From Plenodomus lindquistii (Eukaryota > Ascomycota > Dothideomycetes > Pleosporales > Leptosphaeriaceae): a DNA stretch of 64,000 nt. The stretch's first letter is position 1; each line of letters opens with the position of its first letter. Where the stretch lies: contig JANUWI010000010.1 in the NCBI GenBank assembly GCA_025504975.1, positions 1,364,001-1,428,000 of the forward strand. The letters are read 5' to 3'. The translations under genes and the position numbers were made by a program. Shown in pieces: positions 1 to 11,027 of the stretch. Under the pieces are notes generated by a model. It ran no database searches. It was not told where the DNA came from and worked only from the letters and a program-made list of their open reading frames with translations.

Positions 1-641
1 TGAGTTTCTTCCCCCCTGCCCCTACCATTCATCCCATACACACAACACACAACCCAAACTAACAAACTCCCAGCTGCGCCCAACTCAAAATCACCGGCAC
101 AGGCTCCGGCTCCTGCGGCCCCACCATCTCCCTCCCCGGCGCCTACAAGCCCGAAGACGCAAACATCTACATCCCCAACGTCTACAACGGCTTCGACGTA
201 ACCAGCTACACCGCTCCCGGCGGCCCCGTCGCATCCTGCGATGGCGGCGCAGCACCCCCCTCCAAGCCCAGCGCCGCTCCAATCCCCAGCGCAAACGCCA
301 CTACCGCTGCTACTGGACCCACAGCCGTTGCTGCATCTTCATCTTCTGCCGTCGTTGTAGCTGAGACTCCCGCTCCCGTTCCCACATTCGCTCCTGCCAC
401 CAACGCTACGCTTCCTTCCCCTGCCCCCGTCGTCCCATCTACCTTCGCCACGCTCGTCCGTCCTACACCCGATGCACCCGTCGTTGCGCCTACAGGCGGT
501 GCAGCGGCACCCACGGGTGCGGCCGGTGCGGCAAAGTTGTACTATCAGTGTGGGGGTGTTGGGTTCAAGGGCCCGACGGAGTGTGAGGGTGCGTTGAAGT
601 GCACTAAGATGAATGAGTATTACTCTCAGTGCTTGAACTAG
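1..641 (+). CDS. AA9 lytic polysaccharide monooxygenase with C-terminal CBM1 (3' end only)
   Basis: Partial gene: the window opens inside an intron (it lacks only the first G of a GTGAGT donor) whose acceptor CAG ends at 73. The last exon is 74-641. It encodes the end of an AA9 catalytic domain (GSCGPTISLPGAYKPEDANI, then IPNVYNGF, closing Cys), a linker of about 100 residues rich in Pro, Ala, Thr and Ser, and a fungal cellulose-binding CBM1 whose four cysteines follow the YYQCGG...CEG...CTK...YYSQCL pattern. AA9 enzymes are secreted copper enzymes that cleave cellulose oxidatively; CBM1 anchors them on the fibre. The histidine brace lies upstream of the window and cannot be inspected. The family call is firm; substrate is inferred from the family. 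Confidence 0.93.
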
Positions 642-2507
642 AGTCTTTCGTTGAGAGGAGAGGAAAGGAAAGGAAAGGAGAGGGTGGTGTGAAGAGACAG
701 AGATGGCAGTGGGGGAAGTTGATGGATGGATGGATGGATGGATGTTCTTGTATATATATACCTTACCTTTGGTCTTGCCTTTATGAAATTTACCTTTCGG
801 ACTGTTTGGAGAAAGGTTTTTGGTGAAATGCATAGGAGCTGTTTGGAGTGAAGCGTGTGGTACCTTTGGATTGAGGTGTTGGGTTTAATGATGTACTGTG
901 CAAAGTCACGGGAAAGTAGGACTGCTTACGCTTGACGAAGTAGTACAAAGGAGTTCGATTTTATTATGTCACAATCTCACGTTAACAACAAAATGTGTGA
1001 GCATACACCGGTACAGTAGCAAAAAGATAATAAAAGTATATAAAGCTATTACAGAATAATCTCGACTTCTCTAAAAGTATACACGTAATATCTAGTCACT
1101 CTAAGTAGCACTTTAGTGTGTTCTAGTAGTTACAGTGTGAACAGTGAAAGTGACTTTGGTGACCCCATATATATGAGCTCCTTCGTAGGTGTAGTGGTCT
1201 CGCCCGGTTCCCCCCAAGGCATCGAACCGTAATCTGATTTGCACATCTCAGGCCATTGGTCGTGCTTGAGGTTTCAATAGCAGCCTCTCAAGATACCGCG
1301 GTAAAGATTCAAGTAGATACCGGTTTGCGCAATACTGCCCGGTCATACTTTGCACTCGAAAGTCTTCAATCGAGTTCAGGTTTTGCCAGTCTGCATTGTT
1401 CGACTTCACGTGCAACAATGAAACCCAAAACTTGGCAGTTCGTCACACGCGAACTCATCCACAAAAGTGCTTAGCCCGATGGTCTTCGGTGATGGCTGTG
1501 ACGCCATTCTGTCTCAGCAGGGTTGATGGCTTACATACAAGCTCTGTACCAGACCAGACTGAACAGTTGGGGAAAATGCGATTGCGAGCAAATCTGGGGA
1601 CTTAGCGGGGCGCACTCCGACTCTGTGGAGATGACGGTTGGATTGGGGCGGTGTCGATTCTTTGTTCGAGGAGCGATGAGACTTGCGACCAGGTTTTTGG
1701 CTGGGCAGTGCTGATCCTTGGATTGACGACGTCGCACGGGGTCGATGCGATGCGATGCGATGCGCTGGCCACTTGGGAATCGTGTGCTTCGCGGTGCATA
1801 TTCGGTCGCTCTGCGGTGCTGCGATGCACAGCACGGCGACACCTCTTTTCAAACCTCACCACATACTACTCATGCTGCCAGCTTTCCCTCGAAGCCAGCC
1901 AGCAAGCAAGCCACGCCGCACAACACTGCATTCCAGCTCGATCCCAAGCCGCATCGATTCGGGGTCCAGAACGTAATGCAAGGGGTTCCCGCATCGAGTC
2001 GCATGCATGTGGTGGTCCCTGTCAGACTGGCTTTCCTCTCAACCGTTGACGCTGACGACGCCATCATGTCAAGTTCATTCACCAAGAAAATTGTCCGGGG
2101 ACACGGCAGCGCAATATGACCTCAAGCCTCACCGAACGCCGAATCACGCTCTGCGTCAGATTTGAGTTTTTGCGCCGGCGCAAATGCTGGGGGTGTGGTT
2201 GGTCAGGAATGCAGGGTAAGTCTCATTTGACGTTTGGGGGGATGACGTCGGTTGGCGGTGTTCAGCCACACTACGAGTGTGATCGACGCTGCCGAGTTCA
2301 CATGGTCCACAACAGGGCAGAGCAAGGCTGCGTCATTGGGAAGCATGGGAGGGAAAGACATAAAAGAGATGGGCTGCGCCTGCTGATATGTGGTCTTAAT
2401 TAATCATACAAATCATAATATAACCGCAATCACTCTGATTCTACCACTTCCACCCTTTCTCCCTTCCTTCACCTAGGATCCTTCGTCCCCTTTATTGCGC
2501 CGACACA
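642..2507. other. intergenic, 3' UTR of AA9 gene and promoter of MARVEL gene
   Basis: No convincing gene. A GATG tetranucleotide run lies at about 720-743. An AT-rich block spans about 955-1150. A GATGC pentamer repeat occurs near 1744-1763. A short tRNA-like string near 1186-1240 does not fold into a complete tRNA. The last 100 bases before 2508 are pyrimidine-rich, as in fungal promoters. Confidence 0.6.
720..743. repeat. GATG microsatellite
   Basis: About six tandem copies of GATG in the 3' UTR region of the AA9 gene. Confidence 0.85.
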
Positions 2508-3395
2508 ATGGGTCTTGGTAGAGCCGCCCTGAAGCTGGGTGCTACGGCCCTGTATGCCATCGAATTCGCCTGCGCTGCAGTCATTCTCGGCATCTACTCG
2601 TACTTCCTCGCCGTGCAGGCTGACCGCAATGCACCAATCGATACCTGGGAGAAGGCAGTAACCGGTCTATCGGGCGCCGTGGTCTTGTACTGCATCTTTG
2701 CTGTCTTATTGACATGTTTTCTCGGTGGCAAGACCATTTTTGCTCTTCTCGCCGTTCTCTTCAACGTCCTGTGCTGCGGCGCCATGATCGCTATTGCAGT
2801 CATGACACGTGACGGTGCAGGCAGCTGTTCGGGATACGTCGAGACTCCTCTTGGAAACGGTGACTCCAGCTCCAAGGAGGGCTTTGGAAGCGATGGCCAG
2901 GGCAACCAGATCACCTATGCTGCTAGCCTCGGAACGACATGCCGCTTAAACACTGCTTGTTTTGCTGTGTCTATCATTGGAGCGTAAGTTAAACCCGATA
3001 TCCAACAAACGAGAACGCTGTACTGATATGTACCCAGCTTCTTCTTCCTCATCTCCGCTCTCCTCCAGTTCGCCCTCCGCCGCGACCACAAGAAGGAGAA
3101 AGCATTCGGCCCCTCCCCCACAAACGGCTACACCCAGGGCTCCGGCACCAAATTCTGGCAGCGCAAAAAGCGCGCCCCTATGGCCACCGACCCCGAAGTT
3201 GGTACCGTTCCCGTCGGCGCCGGTGGTCTTGCTCCTCCCGTCGCTGGCCACAACTATCGCGCCAGCCACGACACCGCGTACACTGGCTCTACTGTTGGCG
3301 CGCCCGGAGCGACCTATGAGCACAACAAGCCTGTCACTGGTGGATATCACACTGCCCCTGCAGGAACATATCAGAGCCCTGCGACCAACTACTAA
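2508..3395 (+). CDS. MARVEL-like four-helix membrane protein
   Basis: Two exons, 2508-2983 and 3038-3395, joined across a 54-base GTAAGT...CAG intron, give 277 residues. Four hydrophobic segments are visible: about residues 12-36 (YAIEFACAAVILGIYSYFLA), 50-72, 75-98, and a last one that spans the splice junction (residues 150-172). A loop with paired cysteines (GSCSGY...TTCRLNTAC) lies before helix 4. The cytosolic tail of roughly 100 residues is basic (RRDHKKEK, WQRKKR), then rich in Gly, Pro, Thr and Tyr. This arrangement fits fungal MARVEL-domain proteins, which act in plasma-membrane organisation (Nce102 is a distant relative). The exact role is unknown. The start is the first ATG after a pyrimidine-rich leader. 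Confidence 0.8.
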
Positions 3396-3974
3396 ATACG
3401 CTTGAAGAAACGGGTGCATTGTCAACGTCACCTGGGCCGTTGAAGGTGTTTAGTGAGTGATGAACACGAGATGAATCGATTCGAAGTGGTAGAATCAGAG
3501 TGCTATCAGACATCAGCAGGAGGTGTTTCTTTACTGTACAACTTTACGACTTTACGCATTATACCACGTGGTGGACTGAACGAGAACCTCAGCGAGCGTT
3601 GTTTCGCGGGAACTTAATAATACATAATACCAAATCATACATACATGATTTTGCTTGTTTGTGATGATTGTATCCACTTGGACGTTGCGTGACATCTTGT
3701 GCTCCCTCACAGTTAGTCAGAAAAGTGGGAAACTGACTGAGTAGACTTCGGTGTGGAGATACAAGGCTTGTTGCTAGTCTGTCTTCACATGTATTCCTCG
3801 GTTTTCCGACTGTGCTCACAAGGAGACTCGTGGTTAAAGTGGGTATCATATCATATCCAACGCCTCAACTCCCATTTCATCCAAGTCACCGTTCAGTCCG
3901 TCACAAGTCTTGACCTCCATATTCCCCATACTCTTCTCACACACACACTCCGATCACTATTCCATCCATTCCCA

Positions 3975-4527
3975 CTACGCCTTCCCCTTCCCCTTCCCCA
4001 AACCCCCACTAGGCCTCCCCCGTTTCTTCGGCACAGCAGCAGCAACAAGCGGCTGTCCATCTGCTCTCCTCCCCTCAGCACCCCGTATCGCAGTCAACTC
4101 CATCTGCAAATACTCCTCTAACTGCTGGTTCCGCCTTGTGAGCAGCATGACATCGTCTGTAGTTATAACCTTCCGGCCTGCGTGTGCGGAGAAAACTTCT
4201 AGGTCGCGCGATGTGTTTGCTGGGACGTGGGTGTTAATTAGTGGTCCACACTGAGGGTGTAGGAGGGTGGATGGGTTTGAATGTATTGTAGATAGACATA
4301 GACGTACCGATTTGTGTGTAGACGAGTTCGGTGAGAGCGCCGATGAATTGTGGAGTCGCGTTTAGATCGGAGGTGAGGCATTCTTCGTCGACGAATTGGC
4401 CGATTGAATACCAGAGGGCGGATTTGAGACGCTGGGAGTGTTGGTCGTTAGTATGTATGTCGTCTTAATGAGTGAGGGTGGAGCCATATACCTCTTCTCG
4501 CTCTGCGGCGGCGTCGGTGGTCGACAT
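3975..4527 (-). CDS. CENP-S / MHF1 histone-fold protein
   Basis: Three exons on the minus strand, 4492-4527, 4308-4431 and 3975-4219, encode 134 residues. The second intron is read from GTACGT (4307) to CCCAG (4220); it contains a CTAATTAAC branch-like site, and this acceptor keeps the frame open where an earlier AG would hit a stop. The protein shows the CENP-S histone fold: LKSALWYSIGQFVDEE, LTELVYTQI, DLEVFSAHAGRKVITTDDV, LLTRRN, and ends in a basic PKKRGRPSGG tail. CENP-S pairs with CENP-X at kinetochores and, as MHF, stimulates FANCM/Mph1-type helicases at stalled forks. It is small and easy to miss because it is split into short exons. It shares a 440-base divergent promoter with the Pga2 homologue. 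Confidence 0.88.
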
Positions 4528-4966
4528 GGCAGTTTCAAACCCCTTGATGGTACTATATAATGAGGCGATCTCAGAGGTATAAGATTGATATGTTCAACCT
4601 TTTATGCGAGTATGTTCCGTCGTGCTGAATGACCGTTGTGAGGAAACGCGACGCGTCGACCAATCGCGGTTCGCGGGGCCTCGGTCGTGCCCAGGGCTCT
4701 GCCACCGCCTTAGATTCTGCCGTGTGATTGCGGTCGAGTCCTTTGAGCCATTTTATTTCTGATTTCCATTGCTTCCTCACAAAATCATTTTTCGCGCTCG
4801 AATTGCACACTTTCAGAATCGCATCACATACTATTGTACGCTCACTAGCCCTGGGAATCGAGTTGCGTTAATTGTCGAAGAGTCCAAGCCAACGGCGCAA
4901 ACGACACCTCATCACCAACGCGCCACTCCCTATCGCATACGCTTCCACACGACTACCTGCATCAAA

Positions 4967-5278
4967 ATGGATACCCTTGACTTTATCCTCGAAAATGTCG
5001 GCATCTGGAAGGATCGCCTGGTCAACAACTCAATCAAGTCTTTCGAAGACATGACCATTCAGCGCTGGGTGCGCATCATCGCCATTGTAGGCGGCTACAT
5101 GCTTATTCGCCCGTGGCTCCTCAAGGGCGCGGCAGACCGACAAAAGGCGGCAATGGCGAGGGAGCAGGAGGAACTAGGTCTGGACTCTAGCCCAGAGGCC
5201 AATGCGAATGACTTTCGAGGGGGCCGGAAGGCGGCGAAGCAAAACAAGACAACGGTTGATGGTGTGGAGACAAAGTAA
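4967..5278 (+). CDS. Pga2-like protein-trafficking protein
   Basis: Single exon, 103 residues. The start is the ATG at 4967, preceded by CATCAAA; upstream in-frame codons look like leader sequence. The protein has an N-terminal amphipathic region (MDTLDFILENVGIWKDRL), one hydrophobic helix at about residues 37-55 (WVRIIAIVGGYMLIRPWLL), then a charged helix with KAAMAREQEELGL and a Lys-rich tail. This fits the fungal Pga2 family, ER/nuclear-envelope proteins needed for protein trafficking and processing. Family assignment rests on the RWVRxxxIVGxYxLxRPxLxK pattern. It is divergently transcribed from CENP-S. Confidence 0.75.
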   Translation: MDTLDFILENVGIWKDRLVNNSIKSFEDMTIQRWVRIIAIVGGYMLIRPWLLKGAADRQKAAMAREQEELGLDSSPEANANDFRGGRKAAKQNKTTVDGVETK

Positions 5279-5827
5279 AGGGTGGTCGGTTGAGGTTACG
5301 CGAAGATGCATTCCAATGGCGTTCTTGGGGGTCAAGCTTTGCGAAGCTTTTTTGGCGACACGTTTGAGGATGGAAGGAATGCGGTTGGACACGATCGGCT
5401 CGGCTCAGTCTGGTCACAATCGATATGACGAGGCAGGGTAGATTTTCCAGCATAATTTCATGATCTGTACAGCTTCCAGCATCTTCCAACTAGAGTCCTT
5501 GGAACGAGACAAGGGTGTTCATACGGATCGAAGGAAGCGCTGCATACGTCAGGATCATTCGCCTCCAAATACACTTGGTCGACTTCAGCTCTCATTCTTC
5601 TTTACTCGAACCCCGCCACCTGCTAAGAATAACACGCGTACACGCGACTAACCACCCAGGAATTCGACGCGTACCCCTCGTCTCGCCCACTATACTCATC
5701 CCTTACATCCTATGACATATACTTCAGTATACTGTCAAGATGTCCCTTACTCAGCTCCTTTGCAACTCCTCATCTTCCACGAGACCAGTAGTCCCTGGTG
5801 GATTCTTCTCACCAAATTCACACCGTC
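5279..5827. other. intergenic, promoter of the AA11 gene
   Basis: No gene seen. Pyrimidine-rich stretches near 5690-5810 probably belong to the AA11 leader. Confidence 0.5.
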
Positions 5828-5845
5828 ATGCTTCCTCACACCGCT

Positions 5846-8800
5846 ATGCGTGCCCTGGGGGCCGCAGCGTTCCTTTTCCCCATCGTATCAGCTCACATGC
5901 AAATGCTTATACCATCTCCTCTGCGCGATCCAAACTCTAATCGTAAAGACGAGCCAAAAGACTACAATATCCTTACTCCTCTGCATGCAGATGGCAGTGA
6001 CTTTGCATGCAAAGGATACCAATGGAACACACCATGGACGAGTGTGGCCACATATGAAGCTGGCAATTCTTACAAGATGACGCTCAAGGGCTCTGCAACA
6101 CATGGTGGTGGAAGCTGCCAACTCAGTCTAAGCTGTGATGGTGGTGTCCATTTCAAAGTCATCAAGAGTATCATTGGTGGCTGTCCAATGGAGAAACAGT
6201 ACCCCTTCACCATCCCACCAGAGTTCGCAAAATCGGAGGAGGCAACTTGCTTATTCGCTTGGACCTGGTGAATACCGTCACCTGCTGTTATGATTAAAGC
6301 TAATACGACAACACAGGTTCAACAAAATCGGCAATCGAGAGATGTACATGAACTGCGCCGTCGTCACCATTGTTCCGAATAAACGCAAGGGTGGCAGACG
6401 ACCACCCTCCACGCCCAACACCCCTATGCTCAAAGGACGAGACGTCTCTCGCGCCAACGCAGCAGCTCAATCTCTCCTAGCAGGCTATCCGGACCTCTTC
6501 GTCGCCAACTTAAAAAACGTAAATAGTTGCACCATCAAAGAGACCGTGGATGCCATCTTCGACAACCCAGGCCGTGCTGTGTCCTTTGGCGATGGAGCGA
6601 GTGAATCGTCATCGCCGAGCTTCAAGCGTGGTATGTGTACGGGTGCTGGCTTGAGTAGCGCAGATAGTTCGGCGTACTCATCGACCAGCTCTACGGGGGG
6701 CTGGAAGGAGAGTAAGAATAAAGATGGGGGCCAGGATTGGATGTGGCAAGGTGGAGACTCGTCGGGACAGAGTAAGAGCGAGGCACAGGGGGATGACGGA
6801 ATGTGGCATGGGGAGAGTCAGACGGGTCACAATGGCGGAAACAACGGGCAGTGGCAGGGTCATGGACAGGCGAGTTGGAATACTCCGATAGCGGCTAGTA
6901 CAAACAACAAGGAGCAGATGCAGGCAAACTTAAGTCCTGTCGATCTGAACGAGATGGGACAACGGCCGGATGCGAGAGTGCAGAGCGATCTTGACGCCTA
7001 TCTTGCGAAGCTGTATAGCAAACAAACATCAAACCGGAAAAGGGAGGCGGAAGCTATCGACAAGACCTCTTTCCAAAACGACGAGACCAGCTACCAGAGC
7101 GATGATTTCATCGAGACTGATGGCCACAATCAGGCGAATATTCACGGCCGCATCGAAGATCCAAGCTATTCTGCCGACGACTCTGAGGAGTCTTACTACG
7201 ACATGAACAAGAGATTCCTCCATCATGGTACTTACGCTCATCGTCGACGCACTACTCGTAAACAGCGATGGAACTCCTACAATCAGCGCAGAGATCCGCC
7301 CTCGTCCTCCAGCGAAGAAGACGCCTCCAACACTGACAGAGAATCGACTAGTGAGGCCGCACCGGAAAGTGACACTACAACAGAAAATCACCAAGGAGCT
7401 GCGCTGGTCTTTGTGTCCCCACCTTCCAAAAGCGATCTCGCATACTACGCTATTCTCGCGAAACTGAACAGTATGAGTAGCACAGTATTTACGCTGATCA
7501 AATTTGCGTCGACGTATCTCGATGGTCCCCCTCCACCTGAGAGATACATATTCGCGGCAGTGAGCCCGGATAACGGCACTGTCACTACTCTGAAGAAGAG
7601 AACACCCATGGGCGATTCGGATGATAAGGCTTCGCTTAGAGCTGAACTCCTCAAGAGGCTGAACCGTCTCCAGACTGAAGTCTTCAAGCTAACCAGGGCG
7701 GCAAAAACCAAGATGGCCCATTCGGGAACATGGAGCAAAGTCAAACGTTATTTCACGCCGCCAGTATGGACACGCCAACTTATCATTCCCGGCATAATTC
7801 CCGCCGCAATGCAGAACTACAGTTCGCCATTCTACTTCGCCGAACCCATGAGCAACGGGTCAGCATATAATAAGGCACACCACAGCACGCACAATAGCTC
7901 TGAACCCCATGCTGTGCTGGAAGAAGCATTGTGTACTTTCAACCTCTCCCTAATCGACCGCTGCATGTCCTCGCCAACATTCCTATCCACCATCCCTTCA
8001 GACAACGACACAGCCCCAACAACAGCAAACCTCCTTGATGCCCTCCAAATCTGCGCCTCCGTCGACATAGAGTGTGAAGGAAACAAGGAGTCCCTCCGCG
8101 AAGACCGTCTCGCGCCAATGAACGACAACTGCCAGGGTATCTTCATGACAATCTCGCACTGCCTCCTCGATGATAAAGGTACAAAGCGCGCGTGGAACAC
8201 CCTTCCCCTGTCCAATCTGACAACGTTGGAGAATACACCGTTCCGCGAATCGCTGTACACATGTGTACAGGAGAACCTGTTCTGCGCTCCCGACATGAGC
8301 TCAGAGATGGTAAACTTAACGCCATTCAATCCGCTGACCCGCTGCAATGAGGAGGATCTAAAGTGCCAGCTTCAGGCCCTCGCCTACGCTGCGCAACTGG
8401 CTTCTGAGATGGAAAAGCAGAATCGGACGGAGAGTCACTACTATAGCGAGGATCACACTCCAGCAGAGACACTGATGCACTGTGCTAAAACGGATTTGGG
8501 ATGTATCGCTCACGCCAAGTTGCAAGATCTAAAGTATGCAGCGCTATCCGGACATAAAGTTAATTGGACGAAACGGCAAACAGATGATGGTATTGAAGAG
8601 CCAGGCGCCGCGGAATCCTTGATTCCAGTTGTCAGCCATGATGCGTTGGATGACGGATTGGAAGAACAAGATTCAGCGCAGCCATATGATTGGGACAGTA
8701 TATACACGGATACGAGTATGGGTAGTGATGACGGGGGAAGGGTACCCGCTGTTGTCGGAGCGCAGCCCGTGCAGAATTGGCCGTTGGCTTCCGAAGAAGC

Positions 8801-10334
8801 TGTGAATGCGAATTCGCCGTCCGCAGAGGCAGTATACACTGGTGAGCGTGAACCACCGGTCGTCGGAACCAAGCCGGTACAGAACTGGACGTCTCCGTCC
8901 GAAGGGCAATGGTACACCCCCACGCCTTCAAAAATCCCAGTATACCCCAACGGCCGCGACACATTAGACATCGAACCATCAGTGGTTGGATCAAAGCCCA
9001 TACAGTCCTGGCCGCCTCCATCCGAAGACCCAGTTTACACTGATGAGCGTCTCCCGCCAGTCGTAGGACCCTCACCAGTCAGCCAGTGGCCCCCACGATT
9101 CAACCTCACAATGGCACCGCCCAATATCACCGCGCCTATTCAACCAGCTCCAGATCTCATATACCCGCCACCATTCCAGCTCTCAAACAGTACAACCAGT
9201 CTCCTCGGTACCGCGATCCCAACGCCGTCTCAAACAGCCATACCCGCGCCCTACAATAGTAGTAGTAGCGGTAACAACAACATGACCCTAGGCGAAGCGC
9301 TCAAACTCGCGTTTCCAGAACTGATCAACCACCCTCCGCTCGGTGAGCCAGTTGATCAGCCGCCGAGGTATACACAACCACAGGAGGAGGAAAATGTATG
9401 GCGCGACGGCGTGTTCCCTGGACTTGTAGGGGTGCAAGAGACAGAACAAGCACCAGCAACACAGACACATACGCAGAGCAGCGCAAATGCCACGCCCACA
9501 GCCAACGACGAAGACATAGCAGCTATCCTACCTTTTATCCTTGGACCTGGACCTGTGCAACTCCCAGCGACGCACACACATAGCAGCAAGACTGCCACAC
9601 CCACAGCCAACGATGAAGACATAGCAGCCATCCTACCATTCATCCTCGGCCCCGGCCCCGTCCAACCACCAGGTATAACAGGCGTCTGGCCCAGCACCCA
9701 AGAAACCCCACCCAGCACACCCGACAACCTAGAACATATGCCGCAAGTCATAAACGACCTCACGCCCGAAGACGAAGAATCCATCCGGAACTTCTTCTCC
9801 GAGTTAGCAGCACAGAGTAGACCCAAATCAAGCGCTACACCTGTGTCAGCGGGGAATCTAGAAACCATGCCCGCGTTAGTGAACGATCTAGACGAAGAAG
9901 ATGAAGCGGATGTACGCGCGTTCTTCTCTTCGCTTTCGGCGTCCGTACACGCATACGCCACACCCTCCCCTTCTCCTACTCCATCTTCGCCCTCCTTTCC
10001 CCATCACCCACATGCCCCCCGCCACATCTTGGCCTCCCCTTCCCCCTCCCCCACACCAGTACCAGTACCAGCATCAACACAATCCTCCTGCGCCGCCCAC
10101 CGCGCGACCCTACGTACACTGCTGGAAACATACCGCACCGCGCTCCGCGCACCCTGTAATACAGAACCGTACGTCGCTGTGAGCGGCGCGCAACGCGTAC
10201 AGATGACAAGCGCGTTGGAGCAGGAGTGTAAGGCGGAGAGGAAGAGGATGAGTGGTGCGATTGGTGTTGTGATGAGGGGTTTGGAGGAGGGGTGTGAGGG
10301 GGCGGAAAGGTTGTTTGAGGGGGTTGGGGTGTAG
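5846..10334 (+). CDS. giant AA11-type lytic polysaccharide monooxygenase with about 1250-residue repeat-bearing tail
   Basis: Two exons, 5846-6267 and 6317-10334, joined by a 49-base GTGAAT...CAG intron, give 1479 residues. A signal peptide (MRALGAAAFLFPIVSA) ends directly before His17, which becomes the mature N-terminal histidine; another in-frame ATG at 5828 adds six residues. The second brace histidine is H86 in ATHGGGSCQLSLS, and GGCP plus FAWTWFNKIGNREMYMNCA complete the AA11 core by about residue 245. AA11 enzymes are secreted copper enzymes acting on chitin or related oligomers. The rest is unlike ordinary AA11 proteins: a Trp/Gly-rich stretch, dibasic sites including KREAEA at 382, four C-x6-C motifs between 8050 and 8503, four PVVG..PVQ.W repeats (8735-9100), duplicated acidic-hydrophobic modules (9490-9945), and a Cys-containing helical end. 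No frameshift or stop interrupts it. Function of the tail is unknown. Confidence 0.85.
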
Positions 10335-11027
10335 GGTGGATGTAGGGTGGGTGGTTTGATGGGGGGATGAGGGATAGGTTGGTGGACGGAGCTGTGTTTT
10401 GTGGGAGGAGTGATGGTGGTGTTGGAGTTGGTGCTGGGCTTGAATGGAGTTTGCTGATTTAGGGGTCGTAACGTGGAGGATGCTCGTTGAAGTTGATTGC
10501 ATGGATACATATCGTATTTGGTATTGCTGGTTAGCATGTCGTTTGGTGGAAGTCTGGTTTTGGAGGAAGTGACGAGGGGGAGGCATATTGATTAGTTAGT
10601 ACTTTACGCTGGCATGAATACACGACTCTTCTTATCATATCTCTCAATCATATTGACAATAAAGCTAGCGATGTATTCGCTTGATAACAATGACAGCGCT
10701 AGCAGCCTAGGGACACAAACCATAGGTATGTAAAACAGCACAACATATAAACAAAATGTAGCCTCGCCCCATGTCGCTATGAAATGTCCTATCAAAAGAC
10801 AATGCCGCTCAACCCAAAAGCTTTTGAAAAAAAAAGATCCCCTTTTTGAAACGCCGATGTTATGCCCGCCCAATGTCCCAAATTTTCCAGTGTCGCTATA
10901 TCATTTGACAAGATGCGCCTTATCGTCGTGCCTGACGAAAGCAAGGTTTTGTCTGATCCACAAGCCACGGTAATCGCAAAAGGACCAAAGGGAACAGAAA
11001 AGACGTGAGGTAGCTGACAATGTACGC
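10335..11027. other. intergenic between AA11 gene and lysine aminomutase gene
   Basis: Convergent 3' ends. No gene is supported. A run of A at 10827-10835 and AT-rich sequence at 10610-10760 are the only notable features. Confidence 0.5.

Noticed and set aside
1186..1240. tRNA-like string (GTAGGTGTAGTGGTCTCGCCCGG, then GGCATCGAACCG on the same strand)
   Set aside because: It has a D-arm-like part, but no matching acceptor stem or anticodon arm follows, and the T-arm-like part is in the opposite orientation. At most a degenerate tRNA fragment.
4220..4307. Nearer acceptor (CTCAG, 4253) for CENP-S intron 2
   Set aside because: Given the phase of the preceding exon it leads to a stop within six codons; the CCCAG acceptor at 4220 restores the histone fold.
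1..10334. LPMO gene cluster (AA9 and AA11 within 10 kb)
   Set aside because: Unrelated housekeeping genes (MARVEL, CENP-S, Pga2) lie between them and no other carbohydrate genes accompany them; proximity is probably coincidental.
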